Source of the DNA: Merdimonas faecis
GTDB lineage: Bacteria > Bacillota > Clostridia > Lachnospirales > Lachnospiraceae
NCBI RefSeq assembly: GCF_001754075.1
Contig: NZ_MIEH01000003.1
Coordinates: 1-64,000, forward strand
Direction of reading: 5' to 3'
Length of the DNA: 64,000 nucleotides
Shown: positions 14,100 through 22,666 of the stretch, one piece after another
Layout: every line of letters begins with the position of its first letter
Position numbering within the stretch: the first letter of the stretch is position 1
The notes under the pieces: model-generated
Seen by the model: the letters and a program-made list of their open reading frames with translations, nothing else
Database searches by the model: none
Told to the model about the DNA's origin: nothing
Made by a program: the position numbers and the translations under genes

Positions 14100-15626
14100 G
14101 GCACCCATGAGGACATCGCACCCTACATCGACCCGGTGTTCCAGAACAATGTGATTCTGACTAAAACCGAGAGCCTGACCATGAACAGCCGCCCCAAGGA
14201 CCCCAAGACCGCCAGAAACAAAAATGTGCTGGTGATCGGTGGCTCCGGTTCCGGCAAGACCCGCTTCTGGCTGAAACCGAACCTGATGCAGATGCACAGC
14301 TCCTATGTGGTGACAGACCCAAAAGGCACCATCCTGGTGGAGTGCGGCAAAATGCTTCAGCGCGGCACACCCAAGCTGGGCAAGGACGGCAAGCCCATGA
14401 AGGATAAGCACGGCAAGGACATCTATGAGCCTTATCGGATCAAAGTCCTCAATACCATCAACTTCAAGAAGTCCATGCACTATAATCCCTTTGCCTACAT
14501 CCACTCCGAAAAGGACATCTTGAAACTGGTCACGACGCTGATCGCCAACACCAAGGGCGAGGGCAAGGCCGGGGACGATTTTTGGGTTAAGGCCGAGACG
14601 CTTTTGTACTGCGCCCTCATTGGGTATATCCACTACGAGGCCCCGGTGGAGGAACAGAATTTCTCCACCCTCATCGAGTTCATCAACGCGATGGAGGTCC
14701 GGGAGGATGACGAGGAGTTCAAGAACCCCGTGGACCTGATGTTTGACGCGCTGGAGGCAGAGAAGCCCAACCACTTCGCCGTCCGTCAGTACAAAAAGTA
14801 CAAGCTGGCTGCGGGCAAAACCGCAAAATCCATCCTGATTTCCTGCGGTGCGCGCCTTGCCGTGTTCGACATCGCGGAGCTGCGGGAGGTCACGGCCTAC
14901 GACGAGCTGGAGCTGGATACCCTGGGAGACCGGAAAACCGCCTTGTTCTTGATTATGAGCGACACGGACGATAGCTTTAACTTCCTGATCTCCATGTGCT
15001 ACACCCAGCTGTTCAATCTGCTCTGCGAAAAAGCGGACGATGTGTACGGCGGGCGGCTGCCGGTCCATGTGCGGTGCCTCATTGACGAGGCCGCCAATAT
15101 TGGACAGATCCCTCGGCTGGAAAAGCTGGTTGCCACCATCCGAAGCCGTGAGATTTCCGCCTGCCTGGTGCTGCAAGCACAGTCCCAGCTCAAAGCTATC
15201 TACAAGGACAACGCCGATACCATCATCGGCAACATGGATACCTCCATCTTCCTGGGCGGCAAAGAGCCGACAACCCTCAAGGAGCTGGCCGCCGTGCTGG
15301 GCAAGGAGACCATCGACACCTACAACACCGGCGAGAGCCGGGGCCGCGAGACATCCCATTCTCTTAACTACCAAAAGCTCGGCAAAGAGCTTATGAGCCA
15401 GGATGAACTGGCCGTCATGGACGGCGGCAAGTGTATCCTCCAGCTGCGCGGTGTGCGGCCTTTCCTCTCGGACAAGTACGACATCACCAAGCACCCCAAT
15501 TACCCGTACACCGCCGACGCGGACCCCAAGAACGCCTTTGACATCGAGGCGTTCCTGTCCACCCGGCTCAAGCTCAAGCCCAACGAGGTCTACGATGTGT
15601 ATGAAGTAGACGCAGAGGGCGTGTAA
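14100..15626 (+). pseudogene. virD4: VirD4/TraG coupling protein, C-terminal part (split by IME-1)
   Basis: The remaining 508 codons of the ICE-A coupling protein, an inner-membrane hexameric ATPase that links the relaxosome to the type IV secretion channel. It contains Walker A (VIGGSGSGKTRFWLKPNL, shortly after the junction) and Walker B-type acidic residues in VRCLIDEAANIGQIPRLEKL. It also has the conserved IRSREISACLVLQAQSQL and GGKEPTTLKELAAVLG blocks. The frame is open through the junction from 14100; an internal ATG at 14157-14183 is not a plausible natural start. It would be intact only after IME-1 excision. The closest homologue in the window is 62076-63860. Confidence 0.88.
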
Positions 15627-15697
15627 ATCTGTTCCGCTGTGAAAGACCTGCTAATAAAAGTCAAGTAGAAATTTCAGATTTTTAGGGAGGCGAAAAA

Positions 15698-15769
15698 ATG
15701 CAATACAAAATCAAGCCGCTGAGCATCTCAAAATTAAAACGGCGGCCAGCCAGATGGTATAGAGTGTAA
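15698..15769 (+). CDS. Short ORF (23 aa), probably truncated by the IS110 element
   Basis: ATG 15698 follows a good GGGAGGCG site and opens a basic peptide starting MQYKIKPLSISKLKRR. It stops at 15769, only three bases before the IS110 transposase stop codon on the other strand. The 3' end may therefore come from the IS. In ICE-B nothing comparable lies between virD4 and maff2. Function unknown. Confidence 0.35.
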   Translation: MQYKIKPLSISKLKRRPARWYRV

Positions 15770-15772
15770 AAA

Positions 15773-16981
15773 TCAGTCGTGCTCCAGGGATTCCAAGTAG
15801 GCTTTCACAGAAGCGTAGTAGATGCGCAGGAACTTGTTGGCAGAGGCCATCATGTAGACACGATATGGCTTGCCTTCAGAGCGTTTCTTGTCCATGAACT
15901 GGTACACCGGCTCGTCTATTGGAGCACATTGCAGGATGACGCTCATCACCAGAAAGAGCGTCCTGCGCAGTGAGGCAGATCCTCGCTTGGAAATGCTACG
16001 GCTACGGACATCTATTTGACCGGATTGGTAGGGCGGGGCGTCAATACCCGCAAAGGCAACCAACGCTTTTTTGGAATGAAAACGGCGTACATCGCCAATT
16101 TCAGCCAGGAGTTGAGGGCCGAGGGTTGGGCCAACACCAAACATCCCCATCACTACAGGATACTCCGGCAGAGAAGCTGCCAGGGATTGCATCTCCTGTT
16201 TGAGAGCAGCTAACGCGGAAGAAGTTGTCTGGAGTTGAGAAATGGCCTGTTCTACCAAAAGTTTTGCCGTATCCGTTTTCGGTATGACACCGAAGTGTCT
16301 GCAAGCAGAGGCATAAATATCCAGCGCCTTATCCTCGCTGAAATTGTAGCCGTGCTTTCTGCACCACTTCTGGTATTGGGTAGTAAAGGCCTTCTCAGAC
16401 CGGCCACAAACGCACTCGCAATGCCAAAAAGTAGCGACAAAGTCCACCCACTTCTCGCTGCCATCGGCGCGGGGCGGACTGGTAAACAAGCGATTTGCGT
16501 CTGGGAAGGTGGTGTCCAGCAGGGAGATCAGGTTATTCTTCAGCATGGTCTGAACTTTGGAATACTGTTGGTACTGCCGGTAGCAGATTTTCAGCATGAG
16601 TCGGGTATCCTCCTCCGGGATATATCTCGGCAATGTGAGCCAGTGGTCAAGACCGTAGTTGGCCAGCTTTACGGCATCCTTTTTGTCGGTTTTGGCCCGT
16701 CTTAAACTGTTGTTTCCGTAGTCATGCACCAGCATTGCATTGACTACCGAGACATAAAGGCCCGCGTCGTGGAGCAGCCAGGCCACCGGAGCATGGTAAT
16801 TACCCGTGGATTCCATCACCACACGGGTCTCGCCGTCCAGGCTTTTGAGCAGTCCTGCCAGCTCGCTCAGTTCATTGGCGGTGTGACGTACTTCAAAGGG
16901 TGAAACCACTACCTCTCCGAAGGGCCGCATGACTGCAATCATGCTCTTACCCTTGGAAACATCGATGCCAACGCAGTTCAT
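15773..16981 (-). CDS. IS110-family DEDD transposase (bridge-RNA-guided recombinase family)
   Basis: The 402-residue product has the RuvC-like DEDD domain at the N-terminus: Asp7 in GIDVSKGKS, Glu57 in VVMESTGNYH, and Asp99/Asp102 in KTDKKDAVKLA. A coiled coil follows. The C-terminal Transposase_20 region begins at YPVVMGMFGVGPTLGPQLLAEIGD and carries SRSISKRGSASLRR, where IS110 enzymes have their catalytic serine. The start is ATG 16981 with GGAGG upstream (on the - strand). Length is typical of the family. All key residues are present, so it may be active. Confidence 0.92.
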   Translation of the reverse strand: MNCVGIDVSKGKSMIAVMRPFGEVVVSPFEVRHTANELSELAGLLKSLDGETRVVMESTGNYHAPVAWLLHDAGLYVSVVNAMLVHDYGNNSLRRAKTDKKDAVKLANYGLDHWLTLPRYIPEEDTRLMLKICYRQYQQYSKVQTMLKNNLISLLDTTFPDANRLFTSPPRADGSEKWVDFVATFWHCECVCGRSEKAFTTQYQKWCRKHGYNFSEDKALDIYASACRHFGVIPKTDTAKLLVEQAISQLQTTSSALAALKQEMQSLAASLPEYPVVMGMFGVGPTLGPQLLAEIGDVRRFHSKKALVAFAGIDAPPYQSGQIDVRSRSISKRGSASLRRTLFLVMSVILQCAPIDEPVYQFMDKKRSEGKPYRVYMMASANKFLRIYYASVKAYLESLEHD

Positions 16982-17452
16982 TCACATTCCTCCAATACAA
17001 AGAATCTGCAACCGGAATCCATCTTTTCTCGCTGCCGATTCAATCTATTGTGTGACACGAACTCTCCGACATCCGGTGGTTCAACCTGCTTAAATCGAAC
17101 GCTGCAACGAGAGGATGGCTAACAGTCTTTCACACGGACATACAAGCCCAAGGAGTGATTGGTCAGCCAGTTGCTCCTCTCATTGTAGCTTAGGCACGAG
17201 ATGGAGGGAAAGCCGGACTGGCTGTCCGGCTTTCCTGTCCAAATTTATTGTAATAGGAGTGATCTTATCTACCCGCCTCAACCGCCCCGGATGGGGCCAT
17301 CGGCGTACAAAGCGGACAATCACCAAAAAATAATGAAAAAAGGAGGACAGCCGGAATCAGGCCCCGGAAACCGGGTGCCGATTGTTCCGGCTTTTGTATG
17401 CCTATGAATGACTAAATCAAACTTTTCAAATGATTCCGGCTAACTATAATTT
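16982..17452 (-). ncRNA. Candidate bridge RNA region of the IS110 element
   Basis: About 470 non-coding bases upstream of the transposase, the side where IS110-group elements encode their bridge RNA. Visible structure includes AAAGCCGGA/TCCGGCTTT at about 17211-17235. A nested stem runs GCCGGAA...TTCCGGC with an inner CCCGG-aaa-CCGGG at about 17351-17395. The recognition loops could not be identified by eye, so the RNA itself is an inference from family and position. Confidence 0.4.
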
Positions 17453-17593
17453 ATGGCATTTTTCAATCAGGCTATCACCGTTCTTCAGACCCTCGTTATC
17501 GCTCTGGGCGCTGGTCTCGGCATCTGGGGTGTCATCAACCTGCTGGAAGGTTACGGCAACGACAACCCCGGTGCGAATGCTCATGTACGGTAA
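17453..17593 (+). pseudogene. Maff2/VirB2-like pilin gene of ICE-A, N-terminal part (cut by IME-2)
   Basis: The first 42 codons encode a Maff2-family small membrane protein of the conjugation channel: MAFFNQAITVLQTLVIALGA with a hydrophobic segment, then a region ending GYGNDNPGA. After GCG AA at 17577 the frame runs five codons into IME-2 (NAHVR) and stops. The C-terminal half (KSQGMKQLMAGGG in the ICE-B homologue) is missing here and would lie beyond ICE-B. The same break position is seen in the ICE-B copy (61888). No ribosome site precedes the ATG, probably because of the IS110 insertion. Confidence 0.8.
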
Positions 17594-17968
17594 GGAAGCA
17601 AGCAACCGAAAACAAGAGATAGACCGCCAGCACTACACTATTCCGAACCAAAGACCAAAAGATAAGCATTGTGGGAAAATCTAAACTTTTGGATTTTCCT
17701 ACAATGCCAACTACGGCGGAATCCCTCCCACTCCTTATATCTTTCTGTATACATTGAATTTGTATTTAGTAAAATGCAGACAACACCACGGATCGGCTTT
17801 TGGTTGGACAATTCCAACCAAACACCACAGCAGACAGCAGAAAACATTCTGAACGCTAGGAAGCCGGTATGATTGTTACATATAAGGGGAAGAAAAATTT
17901 CTTTTAGGTACTTGCTTTCCTAAAACTGATGTGATACAATGATTTAAACCAGAAAAGGAGTAAAAAAT
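17594..17968 (+). promoter_or_regulatory. tet(W) upstream region with promoter
   Basis: Non-coding stretch ending in a promoter: -35 TTGCTT (17912-17917), 17-base spacer, -10 TACAAT (17935-17940). A perfect-looking hairpin GTGGGAAAATC/GATTTTCCTAC lies at about 17670-17702. The first 60 bases are recognisably related to the corresponding region of the IME-3 tet gene, but diverged. Confidence 0.65.
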
Positions 17969-17992
17969 ATGCGGCAAGGTATTCTTAAATAA
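17969..17992 (+). CDS. tet(W) leader peptide MRQGILK
   Basis: Eight codons including stop behind AGGAG, ATG 17969. The leader's own coding bases GTATTCTTAAAT pair with ATTTAAGAATAC at about 18062-18073, and a strong terminator-like hairpin follows at 18162-18198. This is the arrangement of the transcription attenuators described for tet(M)-type genes. The IME-3 tet gene has the same leader with one changed residue (MRQGILN). Confidence 0.7.
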   Translation: MRQGILK

Positions 17993-18161
17993 AACTATAA
18001 TCAAATAGTGGGAACAAAGGATTATGATAGCTCCTTTTGTAGGGGCTTAGTTTTTTGTACCCAATTTAAGAATACTTTTGCCTTATCAATTTTGACATAT
18101 CCCCAAAAACAGCAATCACAAACAGGTGTATGCTGTATATGTGTATGTCCGCAACTTATAA

Positions 18162-18198
18162 TCCCCAGTGGTAAAAGTATTTTACTGCTGGGGATTTT
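18162..18198 (+). terminator. Attenuator terminator before tet(W)
   Basis: TCCCCAGTGGTAAAAGTA pairs with the TACTGCTGGGGA arm and runs into TTTTTA, about 36 bases before the tet(W) start codon. An equivalent hairpin precedes the second tet gene (61531-61567). Confidence 0.8.
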
Positions 18199-18233
18199 TA
18201 TGCCCTTTGGGGCTGTAAAGGGAGGACAATCAC

Positions 18234-20153
18234 ATGAAAATAATCAATATTGGAATTCTTGCCCATGTAGACGCTGGAAAGACGACCTTGACGGAGAGCC
18301 TGCTATATGCCAGCGGAGCCATTTCAGAACCGGGGAGCGTCGAAAAAGGGACAACGAGGACGGACACCATGTTTTTGGAGCGGCAGCGTGGGATTACCAT
18401 TCAAGCGGCAGTCACTTCCTTCCAGTGGCACAGATGTAAAGTTAACATTGTGGATACGCCCGGCCACATGGATTTTTTGGCGGAGGTGTACCGCTCTTTG
18501 GCTGTTTTAGATGGGGCCATCTTGGTGATCTCCGCTAAAGATGGCGTGCAGGCCCAGACCCGTATTCTGTTCCATGCCCTGCGGAAAATGAACATTCCCA
18601 CCGTTATCTTTATCAACAAGATCGACCAGGCTGGCGTTGATTTGCAGAGCGTGGTTCAGTCTGTTCGGGATAAGCTCTCCGCCGATATTATCATCAAGCA
18701 GACGGTGTCGCTGTCCCCGGAAATAGTCCTGGAGGAAAATACCGACATAGAAGCATGGGATGCGGTCATCGAAAATAACGATGAATTATTGGAAAAGTAT
18801 ATCGCAGGAGAACCAATCAGCCGGGAAAAACTTGCGCGGGAGGAACAGCAGCGGGTTCAAGACGCCTCCCTGTTCCCAGTCTATCATGGCAGCGCCAAAA
18901 ATGGCCTTGGCATTCAACCGTTGATGGATGCGGTGACAGGGCTGTTCCAACCGATTGGGGAACAGGGGGGCGCCGCCCTATGCGGCAGCGTTTTCAAGGT
19001 TGAGTACACCGATTGCGGCCAGCGGCGTGTCTATCTACGGTTATACAGCGGAACGCTGCGCCTGCGGGATACGGTGGCCCTGGCCGGGAGAGAAAAGCTG
19101 AAAATCACAGAGATGCGTATTCCATCCAAAGGGGAAATTGTTCGGACAGACACCGCTTATCAGGGTGAAATTGTTATCCTTCCCAGCGACAGCGTGAGGT
19201 TAAACGATGTATTAGGGGACCAAACCCGGCTCCCTCGTAAAAGGTGGCGCGAGGACCCCCTCCCCATGCTGCGGACGACGATTGCGCCGAAAACGGCAGC
19301 GCAAAGAGAACGGCTGCTGGACGCTCTTACGCAACTTGCGGATACTGACCCGCTTTTGCGTTGCGAAGTGGATTCCATCACCCATGAGATCATTCTTTCT
19401 TTTTTGGGCCGGGTGCAGTTGGAGGTTGTTTCCGCTTTGCTGTCGGAAAAATACAAGCTTGAAACAGTGGTAAAGGAACCCTCCGTCATTTATATGGAGC
19501 GGCCGCTCAAAGCAGCCAGCCACACCATCCATATCGAGGTGCCGCCCAACCCGTTTTGGGCATCCATAGGACTGTCTGTTACACCACTCTCGCTTGGCTC
19601 CGGTGTACAATACGAGAGCCGGGTTTCGCTGGGATACTTGAACCAGAGTTTTCAAAACGCTGTCAGGGATGGTATCCGTTACGGGCTGGAGCAGGGCTTG
19701 TTCGGCTGGAACGTAACGGACTGTAAGATTTGCTTTGAATACGGGCTTTATTACAGTCCGGTCAGCACGCCGGCGGACTTCCGCTCATTGGCCCCGATTG
19801 TATTGGAACAGGCATTGAAGGAATCGGGGACGCAGCTGCTGGAACCTTATCTCTCCTTCATCCTCTATGCGCCCCAGGAATACCTTTCCAGGGCTTATCA
19901 TGATGCACCGAAATACTGTGCCACCATCGAAACGGCCCAGGTAAAAAAGGATGAAGTTGTCTTTACTGGCGAGATTCCCGCCCGCTGTATACAGGCATAC
20001 CGTACTGATCTGGCCTTTTACACCAACGGGCGGAGCGTATGCCTTACAGAGCTGAAAGGATATCAGGCCGCTGTCGGTCAGCCGGTCATCCAGCCCCGCC
20101 GTCCAAACAGCCGCCTGGACAAGGTGCGCCATATGTTTCAGAAGGTAATGTAA
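18234..20153 (+). CDS. tet(W): Tetracycline ribosomal protection protein TetW
   Basis: An EF-G-like GTPase that removes tetracycline from the ribosome. It has 639 residues, the canonical length, from ATG 18234 behind GGGAGGA. The G motifs are intact: G1 [10 protein letters not shown]2 region RGITIQ, G3 DTPGHMDF, G4 INKIDQ. The C-terminal loop region ([23 protein letters not shown]) and the ending [17 protein letters not shown] match the tet(W) class as I remember it. Variation within the class cannot be judged here. It is expressed behind an attenuated leader and sits at the left end of IME-2, immediately inside the maff2 junction. Confidence 0.95.
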   Translation: MKIINIGILAHVDAGKTTLTESLLYASGAISEPGSVEKGTTRTDTMFLERQRGITIQAAVTSFQWHRCKVNIVDTPGHMDFLAEVYRSLAVLDGAILVISAKDGVQAQTRILFHALRKMNIPTVIFINKIDQAGVDLQSVVQSVRDKLSADIIIKQTVSLSPEIVLEENTDIEAWDAVIENNDELLEKYIAGEPISREKLAREEQQRVQDASLFPVYHGSAKNGLGIQPLMDAVTGLFQPIGEQGGAALCGSVFKVEYTDCGQRRVYLRLYSGTLRLRDTVALAGREKLKITEMRIPSKGEIVRTDTAYQGEIVILPSDSVRLNDVLGDQTRLPRKRWREDPLPMLRTTIAPKTAAQRERLLDALTQLADTDPLLRCEVDSITHEIILSFLGRVQLEVVSALLSEKYKLETVVKEPSVIYMERPLKAASHTIHIEVPPNPFWASIGLSVTPLSLGSGVQYESRVSLGYLNQSFQNAVRDGIRYGLEQGLFGWNVTDCKICFEYGLYYSPVSTPADFRSLAPIVLEQALKESGTQLLEPYLSFILYAPQEYLSRAYHDAPKYCATIETAQVKKDEVVFTGEIPARCIQAYRTDLAFYTNGRSVCLTELKGYQAAVGQPVIQPRRPNSRLDKVRHMFQKVM

Positions 20154-20203
20154 AGATACATAATCGTCAAGACGGCAACAATCAGAAGTTATGGAGGGTA
20201 ACA

Positions 20204-20971
20204 ATGGAATATAGTAAGGAAGATTTAATGGAAGCAAAAAAGCAAATTTGGGGAGTGGGAGAGAACATGGGAACAGAGGAAAGTAAAAAAATCTGGGAGG
20301 AGAACGCACAATTTTGGGATAATGCAATGGGTGACGAATCTAATGAATTTCACAGAGAGGTAGTGCGTCCCAAAGTAACGGAACTTCTATCTCCTAATCC
20401 TGCGGATTACATTTTGGATATTGCGTGTGGCAATGGAAATTATTCTTCGTATCTTGCACAAAGAGGCGCTTCGGTTGTCGCTTTTGATTACAGCAAAAAA
20501 ATGATAGAATTGGCTAAAAGACGGCAATCACAATATGCAAAACAAATTGAATTTTGTGTGGCGGATGCGACCGATAGAAAAAGTATATTAGAATTAAAAA
20601 GAAATCGAGCCTTTACGAAAGCAGTTTCTAATATGGCAATTATGGATATTACGGATATTGAACCACTTCTTATGGCTGTTTATGAACTGTTGCAGGAAAG
20701 CGGAATTTTTGTCTTTGCAACGCAACACCCTTGTTTTGTCACGTTGACTGAAAAATATATGACACCGCACAGTTACTATGATATAGCGATTGAAGGGCAA
20801 CCGAAAGAGCAGATTTATTATCATCGTTCCATACAAGATATTTTTAACCTTTGTTTTAGAGCTGGATTTGTCATTGATGGATTTTATGAAGAATGTTTTA
20901 AAACCAACAAAGAAATTCCTATGGTAATGATAGTAAGGCTTAAGAAGGTAAAACGTGATAGCTTAAAATAA
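20204..20971 (+). CDS. Class I SAM-dependent methyltransferase downstream of tet(W)
   Basis: A 255-residue protein from ATG 20204 with GGAGGG six bases upstream; the frame open further upstream overlaps tet(W) and is not used. The SAM site is YILDIACGNGNYSSYLAQRG (about residues 66-85), followed by VVAFDYSKKMIELAKRR. The substrate is unknown. Genes of this type are commonly found behind tet(W) in gut bacteria. The gene is clearly richer in A/T than tet(W), so the two have different origins. An antibiotic-modifying or RNA-modifying role is possible but not shown. Confidence 0.75.
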   Translation: MEYSKEDLMEAKKQIWGVGENMGTEESKKIWEENAQFWDNAMGDESNEFHREVVRPKVTELLSPNPADYILDIACGNGNYSSYLAQRGASVVAFDYSKKMIELAKRRQSQYAKQIEFCVADATDRKSILELKRNRAFTKAVSNMAIMDITDIEPLLMAVYELLQESGIFVFATQHPCFVTLTEKYMTPHSYYDIAIEGQPKEQIYYHRSIQDIFNLCFRAGFVIDGFYEECFKTNKEIPMVMIVRLKKVKRDSLK

Positions 20972-20999
20972 ATTCAAGTTTGTCGGGTAAATAGCAAAC

Positions 21000-21135
21000 C
21001 CAGCCGAGCCAGTCAACGGTCAAGATGAACGGCGCATATGCGCAGCCGTTGACAGCCCCGCCCGCCTTTGCTGGTAGGCAATCAAGGGGCGACAGCAAGA
21101 AGTGCCACCGCCCCGCACTATTATTCAGAAAGGGG
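21000..21135 (-). repeat. Copy 1 of the sigma-upstream repeat
   Basis: About 130 bases, including GGCGCATATGCGC, CCGCCCGCCTTTGCTGGTAG and GGCAATCAAGGGGCGACAGC. They are found again in opposite orientation at 56900-57052 and 58384-58535. In each case the block lies directly upstream of a sigma-factor gene or its remnant, so it probably holds the promoter and regulatory region of that operon. Confidence 0.7.
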
Positions 21136-21142
21136 AATTTCC

Positions 21143-21565
21143 ATGACCGACCAGATAGCCTATCAAGAATATATCCAGCGCAGGTACAACGCCTTTTGCA
21201 AGACTGTTATCCGCTGTGCCGCCTTGGACAAGATTTTGAAGCTTAAACGGCAATGGGAACGGCAAGTTTCCCTTGACTATCTGATGAACGAGAAGTTTGT
21301 CCAGTTTGCCGCGTCGGAGCCGGACGAGGAATACCCATTTACCGTCTGCGGTCAGACCGTCCTGCTCTGCAACGCCGCCCTTGCCGACGCGATCTCTGTT
21401 TTGCCGGAGCAGACGCGGGAAGAAATCCTGCGCTATTACTTTCTGCGCCAGCCGCAGCGCGTGATCGGCGCGTGTATTGGCCGGTCACGCAGCACAGCGG
21501 GGCGGCATATCCAGCTTGCCTTGCAGCGGCTACGCGAAGAAATGGGGGTGAGCCGGTATGAGTAG
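21143..21565 (+). CDS. Sigma-70-like (ECF-type) regulator of IME-2
   Basis: A 140-residue sigma-factor-like protein typical of Tn916/Tn1549-related and IME regulation modules. It starts at ATG 21143 behind AGGGGAA. Region 2-like sequence (YQEYIQRRYNAFCKTVIRCAA) is short. A region 4 helix-turn-helix is evident at the end: VLPEQTREEILRYYFL, then GRSRSTAGRHIQLALQRLR. It overlaps the next gene by eight bases. It probably controls transfer or excision genes of the element. Homologue in IME-3 at 56447-56869. Confidence 0.78.
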   Translation: MTDQIAYQEYIQRRYNAFCKTVIRCAALDKILKLKRQWERQVSLDYLMNEKFVQFAASEPDEEYPFTVCGQTVLLCNAALADAISVLPEQTREEILRYYFLRQPQRVIGACIGRSRSTAGRHIQLALQRLREEMGVSRYE

Positions 21566-21770
21566 ACTTCTCCCCTATGAAACAATCCTCAAAGCCCGTG
21601 AGGGCGACCCAGAAGCCGTGAACGCTGTCCTGCTCCACTACGCCGGATATATCCGCTATTTCTCAAAAGTGAACGGGCAGGTCAACGCCGAGGTGGAGGA
21701 CTATGTAAAGCAGCGGTTAATTGACTGTCAATTCAAGTTCCGGCTTGACGAACCACCGGACAAGTCATAA
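21558..21770 (+). CDS. Small helix-turn-helix conjugative-element protein
   Basis: A 70-residue protein beginning MSRLLPYETILKAREGDPEA, the pattern of the HTH_16-type helix-turn-helix proteins paired with the sigma factor in Gram-positive elements (ILxHYxGYIRYFSK, then EVEDYVKQRLI). It is translationally coupled to the sigma gene and followed by a terminator. Homologues: 56257-56454 in IME-3 and, more distantly, 29621-29863 in ICE-B. Confidence 0.78.
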   Translation: MSRLLPYETILKAREGDPEAVNAVLLHYAGYIRYFSKVNGQVNAEVEDYVKQRLIDCQFKFRLDEPPDKS

Positions 21771-21805
21771 AAACTGAATACCAGCCGCCACCGACGCGGC
21801 CAGCG

Positions 21806-21845
21806 AAAGCAGTAAGTCTTGAAAAAGATTTACTGCTTTTTTTGT
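21806..21845 (+). terminator. Terminator of the sigma-HTH operon
   Basis: AAAGCAGTAA pairs with TTACTGCTTT and is followed by a run of seven T residues, 36 bases after the stop codon. Confidence 0.85.
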
Positions 21846-22267
21846 TGTCCGGCTCCGCTCCCGGCCATTTTGCCCCCTGCCGGTTGTAGTAGTAAGCGAG
21901 GAGGGAATTTTTCTGCCCTGGTGTTTGGCATTTGGAGCATTTACCCGTAGTAGAGGGCAAAGAGAAAGGATTTCTCCAACACCGGGTAGAAACCACTGCG
22001 TCCGGTGTCATTTTAGCGAAAGCGGGCAGGAATGCCCTTTACAGGATTAGTAGTAGCAGAAAAAGAGAAACAAACTTTTGTGGTTGCAGTTTTCCAAAAA
22101 AGTGGCGGACGGAAGTGAGAGAAAGTTTGCAGTCACGGAGAGCAAGTTTCTACCACGGTGCCAAAATCCGCAATTCTGCAGTTTTGCCCCTCGCGGGAAA
22201 CTTGTTGGGGAGTGCCTTCCCCAAACCCTGCTCATGCGCCCTTACGGGCGAGAAAGGAGGTCACACC
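21846..22267 (+). other. Non-coding region with oriT-like block before mobC
   Basis: About 420 bases without a gene. The last 120 bases are nearly identical to the matching region of IME-3. They contain the inverted repeat TTGGGGA-gtgcct-TCCCCAA inside the oriT-like block at 22201-22229, followed by GCGCCC-ttac-GGGCG. The earlier part has degenerate repeats of a GGAGGGAATTTTTCTGCC type. Confidence 0.55.
22201..22229 (+). other. Candidate origin of transfer of IME-2
   Basis: CTTGTTGGGG, a five-base centre and CCCCAAACCCT form an inverted repeat followed by AAACCCT. The same CTTGTTGGG...CCCAAACCCT frame, with different loop bases, occurs twice around the relaxase region of ICE-B (32850-32879 and 38314-38343) and once in IME-3 (55763-55791). 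In each case it is close to mobC or relaxase genes, as expected for a relaxase recognition site. Confidence 0.6.
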
Positions 22268-22666
22268 ATGCGAAAGAAATACAACACGCCCCACCGCAGC
22301 CGCGTTGTGAAAACCCGGCTGTCCGAAGATGAGTATGCCGACTTCACAGCGCGGCTTGCGCCCTATGGTATCAGCCAGTCCGAATTTCTCCGGCAGGCGA
22401 TACGGCGGGCGACCATACGCCCGGTTGTCCATGTGTCGTCGGTCAATGACGAGTTGCTTTCCGCTGTCGGGAAGCTGACAGCCGAGTACGGCAGGATCGG
22501 CGGCAACCTCAATCAGATTGCCCGGTATCTGAACGAATACGGCGTACCCTACAACACCCTTTCCGGCGAGGTACGCGCCGCCATATCCGACCTTGCCGTC
22601 CTCAAGTATGAAGTCCTCAAGAAAGTAGGTGACGCGGTTGGCAACACTCAAGCATATCAACTCTAA
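22268..22666 (+). CDS. MobC-like relaxosome accessory protein
   Basis: A 132-residue DNA-binding mobilisation protein, ATG 22268 behind AAAGGAGG. The N-terminal ribbon-helix-helix-like part (RVVKTRLSEDEYADFTARLAPYG; SEFLRQAIRR) precedes the MobC signature GRIGGNLNQIARYLNEYG. The relaxase gene begins inside its 3' end in another frame, a standard mobC-relaxase arrangement. Homologue in IME-3 at 55145-55543. Confidence 0.88.
   Translation: MRKKYNTPHRSRVVKTRLSEDEYADFTARLAPYGISQSEFLRQAIRRATIRPVVHVSSVNDELLSAVGKLTAEYGRIGGNLNQIARYLNEYGVPYNTLSGEVRAAISDLAVLKYEVLKKVGDAVGNTQAYQL

Larger units (their letters stand above)
15770..17452 (-). mobile_element. IS110-family insertion element between virD4 and maff2 of ICE-A
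   Basis: It consists of a DEDD transposase gene on the - strand plus about 470 bases of structured non-coding DNA upstream of it. In ICE-B the same interval (virD4 stop to maff2 start) is only 63 bases, so nearly all of this segment is inserted. The ends are approximate: the left end near the transposase stop codon, the right end directly upstream of the maff2 ATG at 17453, which has lost its ribosome site. IS110 elements have no clear terminal inverted repeats, so the exact ends were not set. Confidence 0.7.

Noticed and set aside
14094..15494. Long open frame (466 codons) on the - strand opposite virD4
   Set aside because: It lies antisense to a gene with clear coupling-protein motifs, has no recognisable domain, and is an effect of G/C-rich codon use.
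16235..16705. Open frame of 156 codons on the + strand inside the IS110 transposase
   Set aside because: Antisense shadow of the transposase; no domain and no ribosome site.
17453..17593. Intact short membrane-protein gene of 46 codons
   Set aside because: It lacks the second half of Maff2 and ends in element bases shared with the second, unrelated maff2 copy, so it is a truncated gene.
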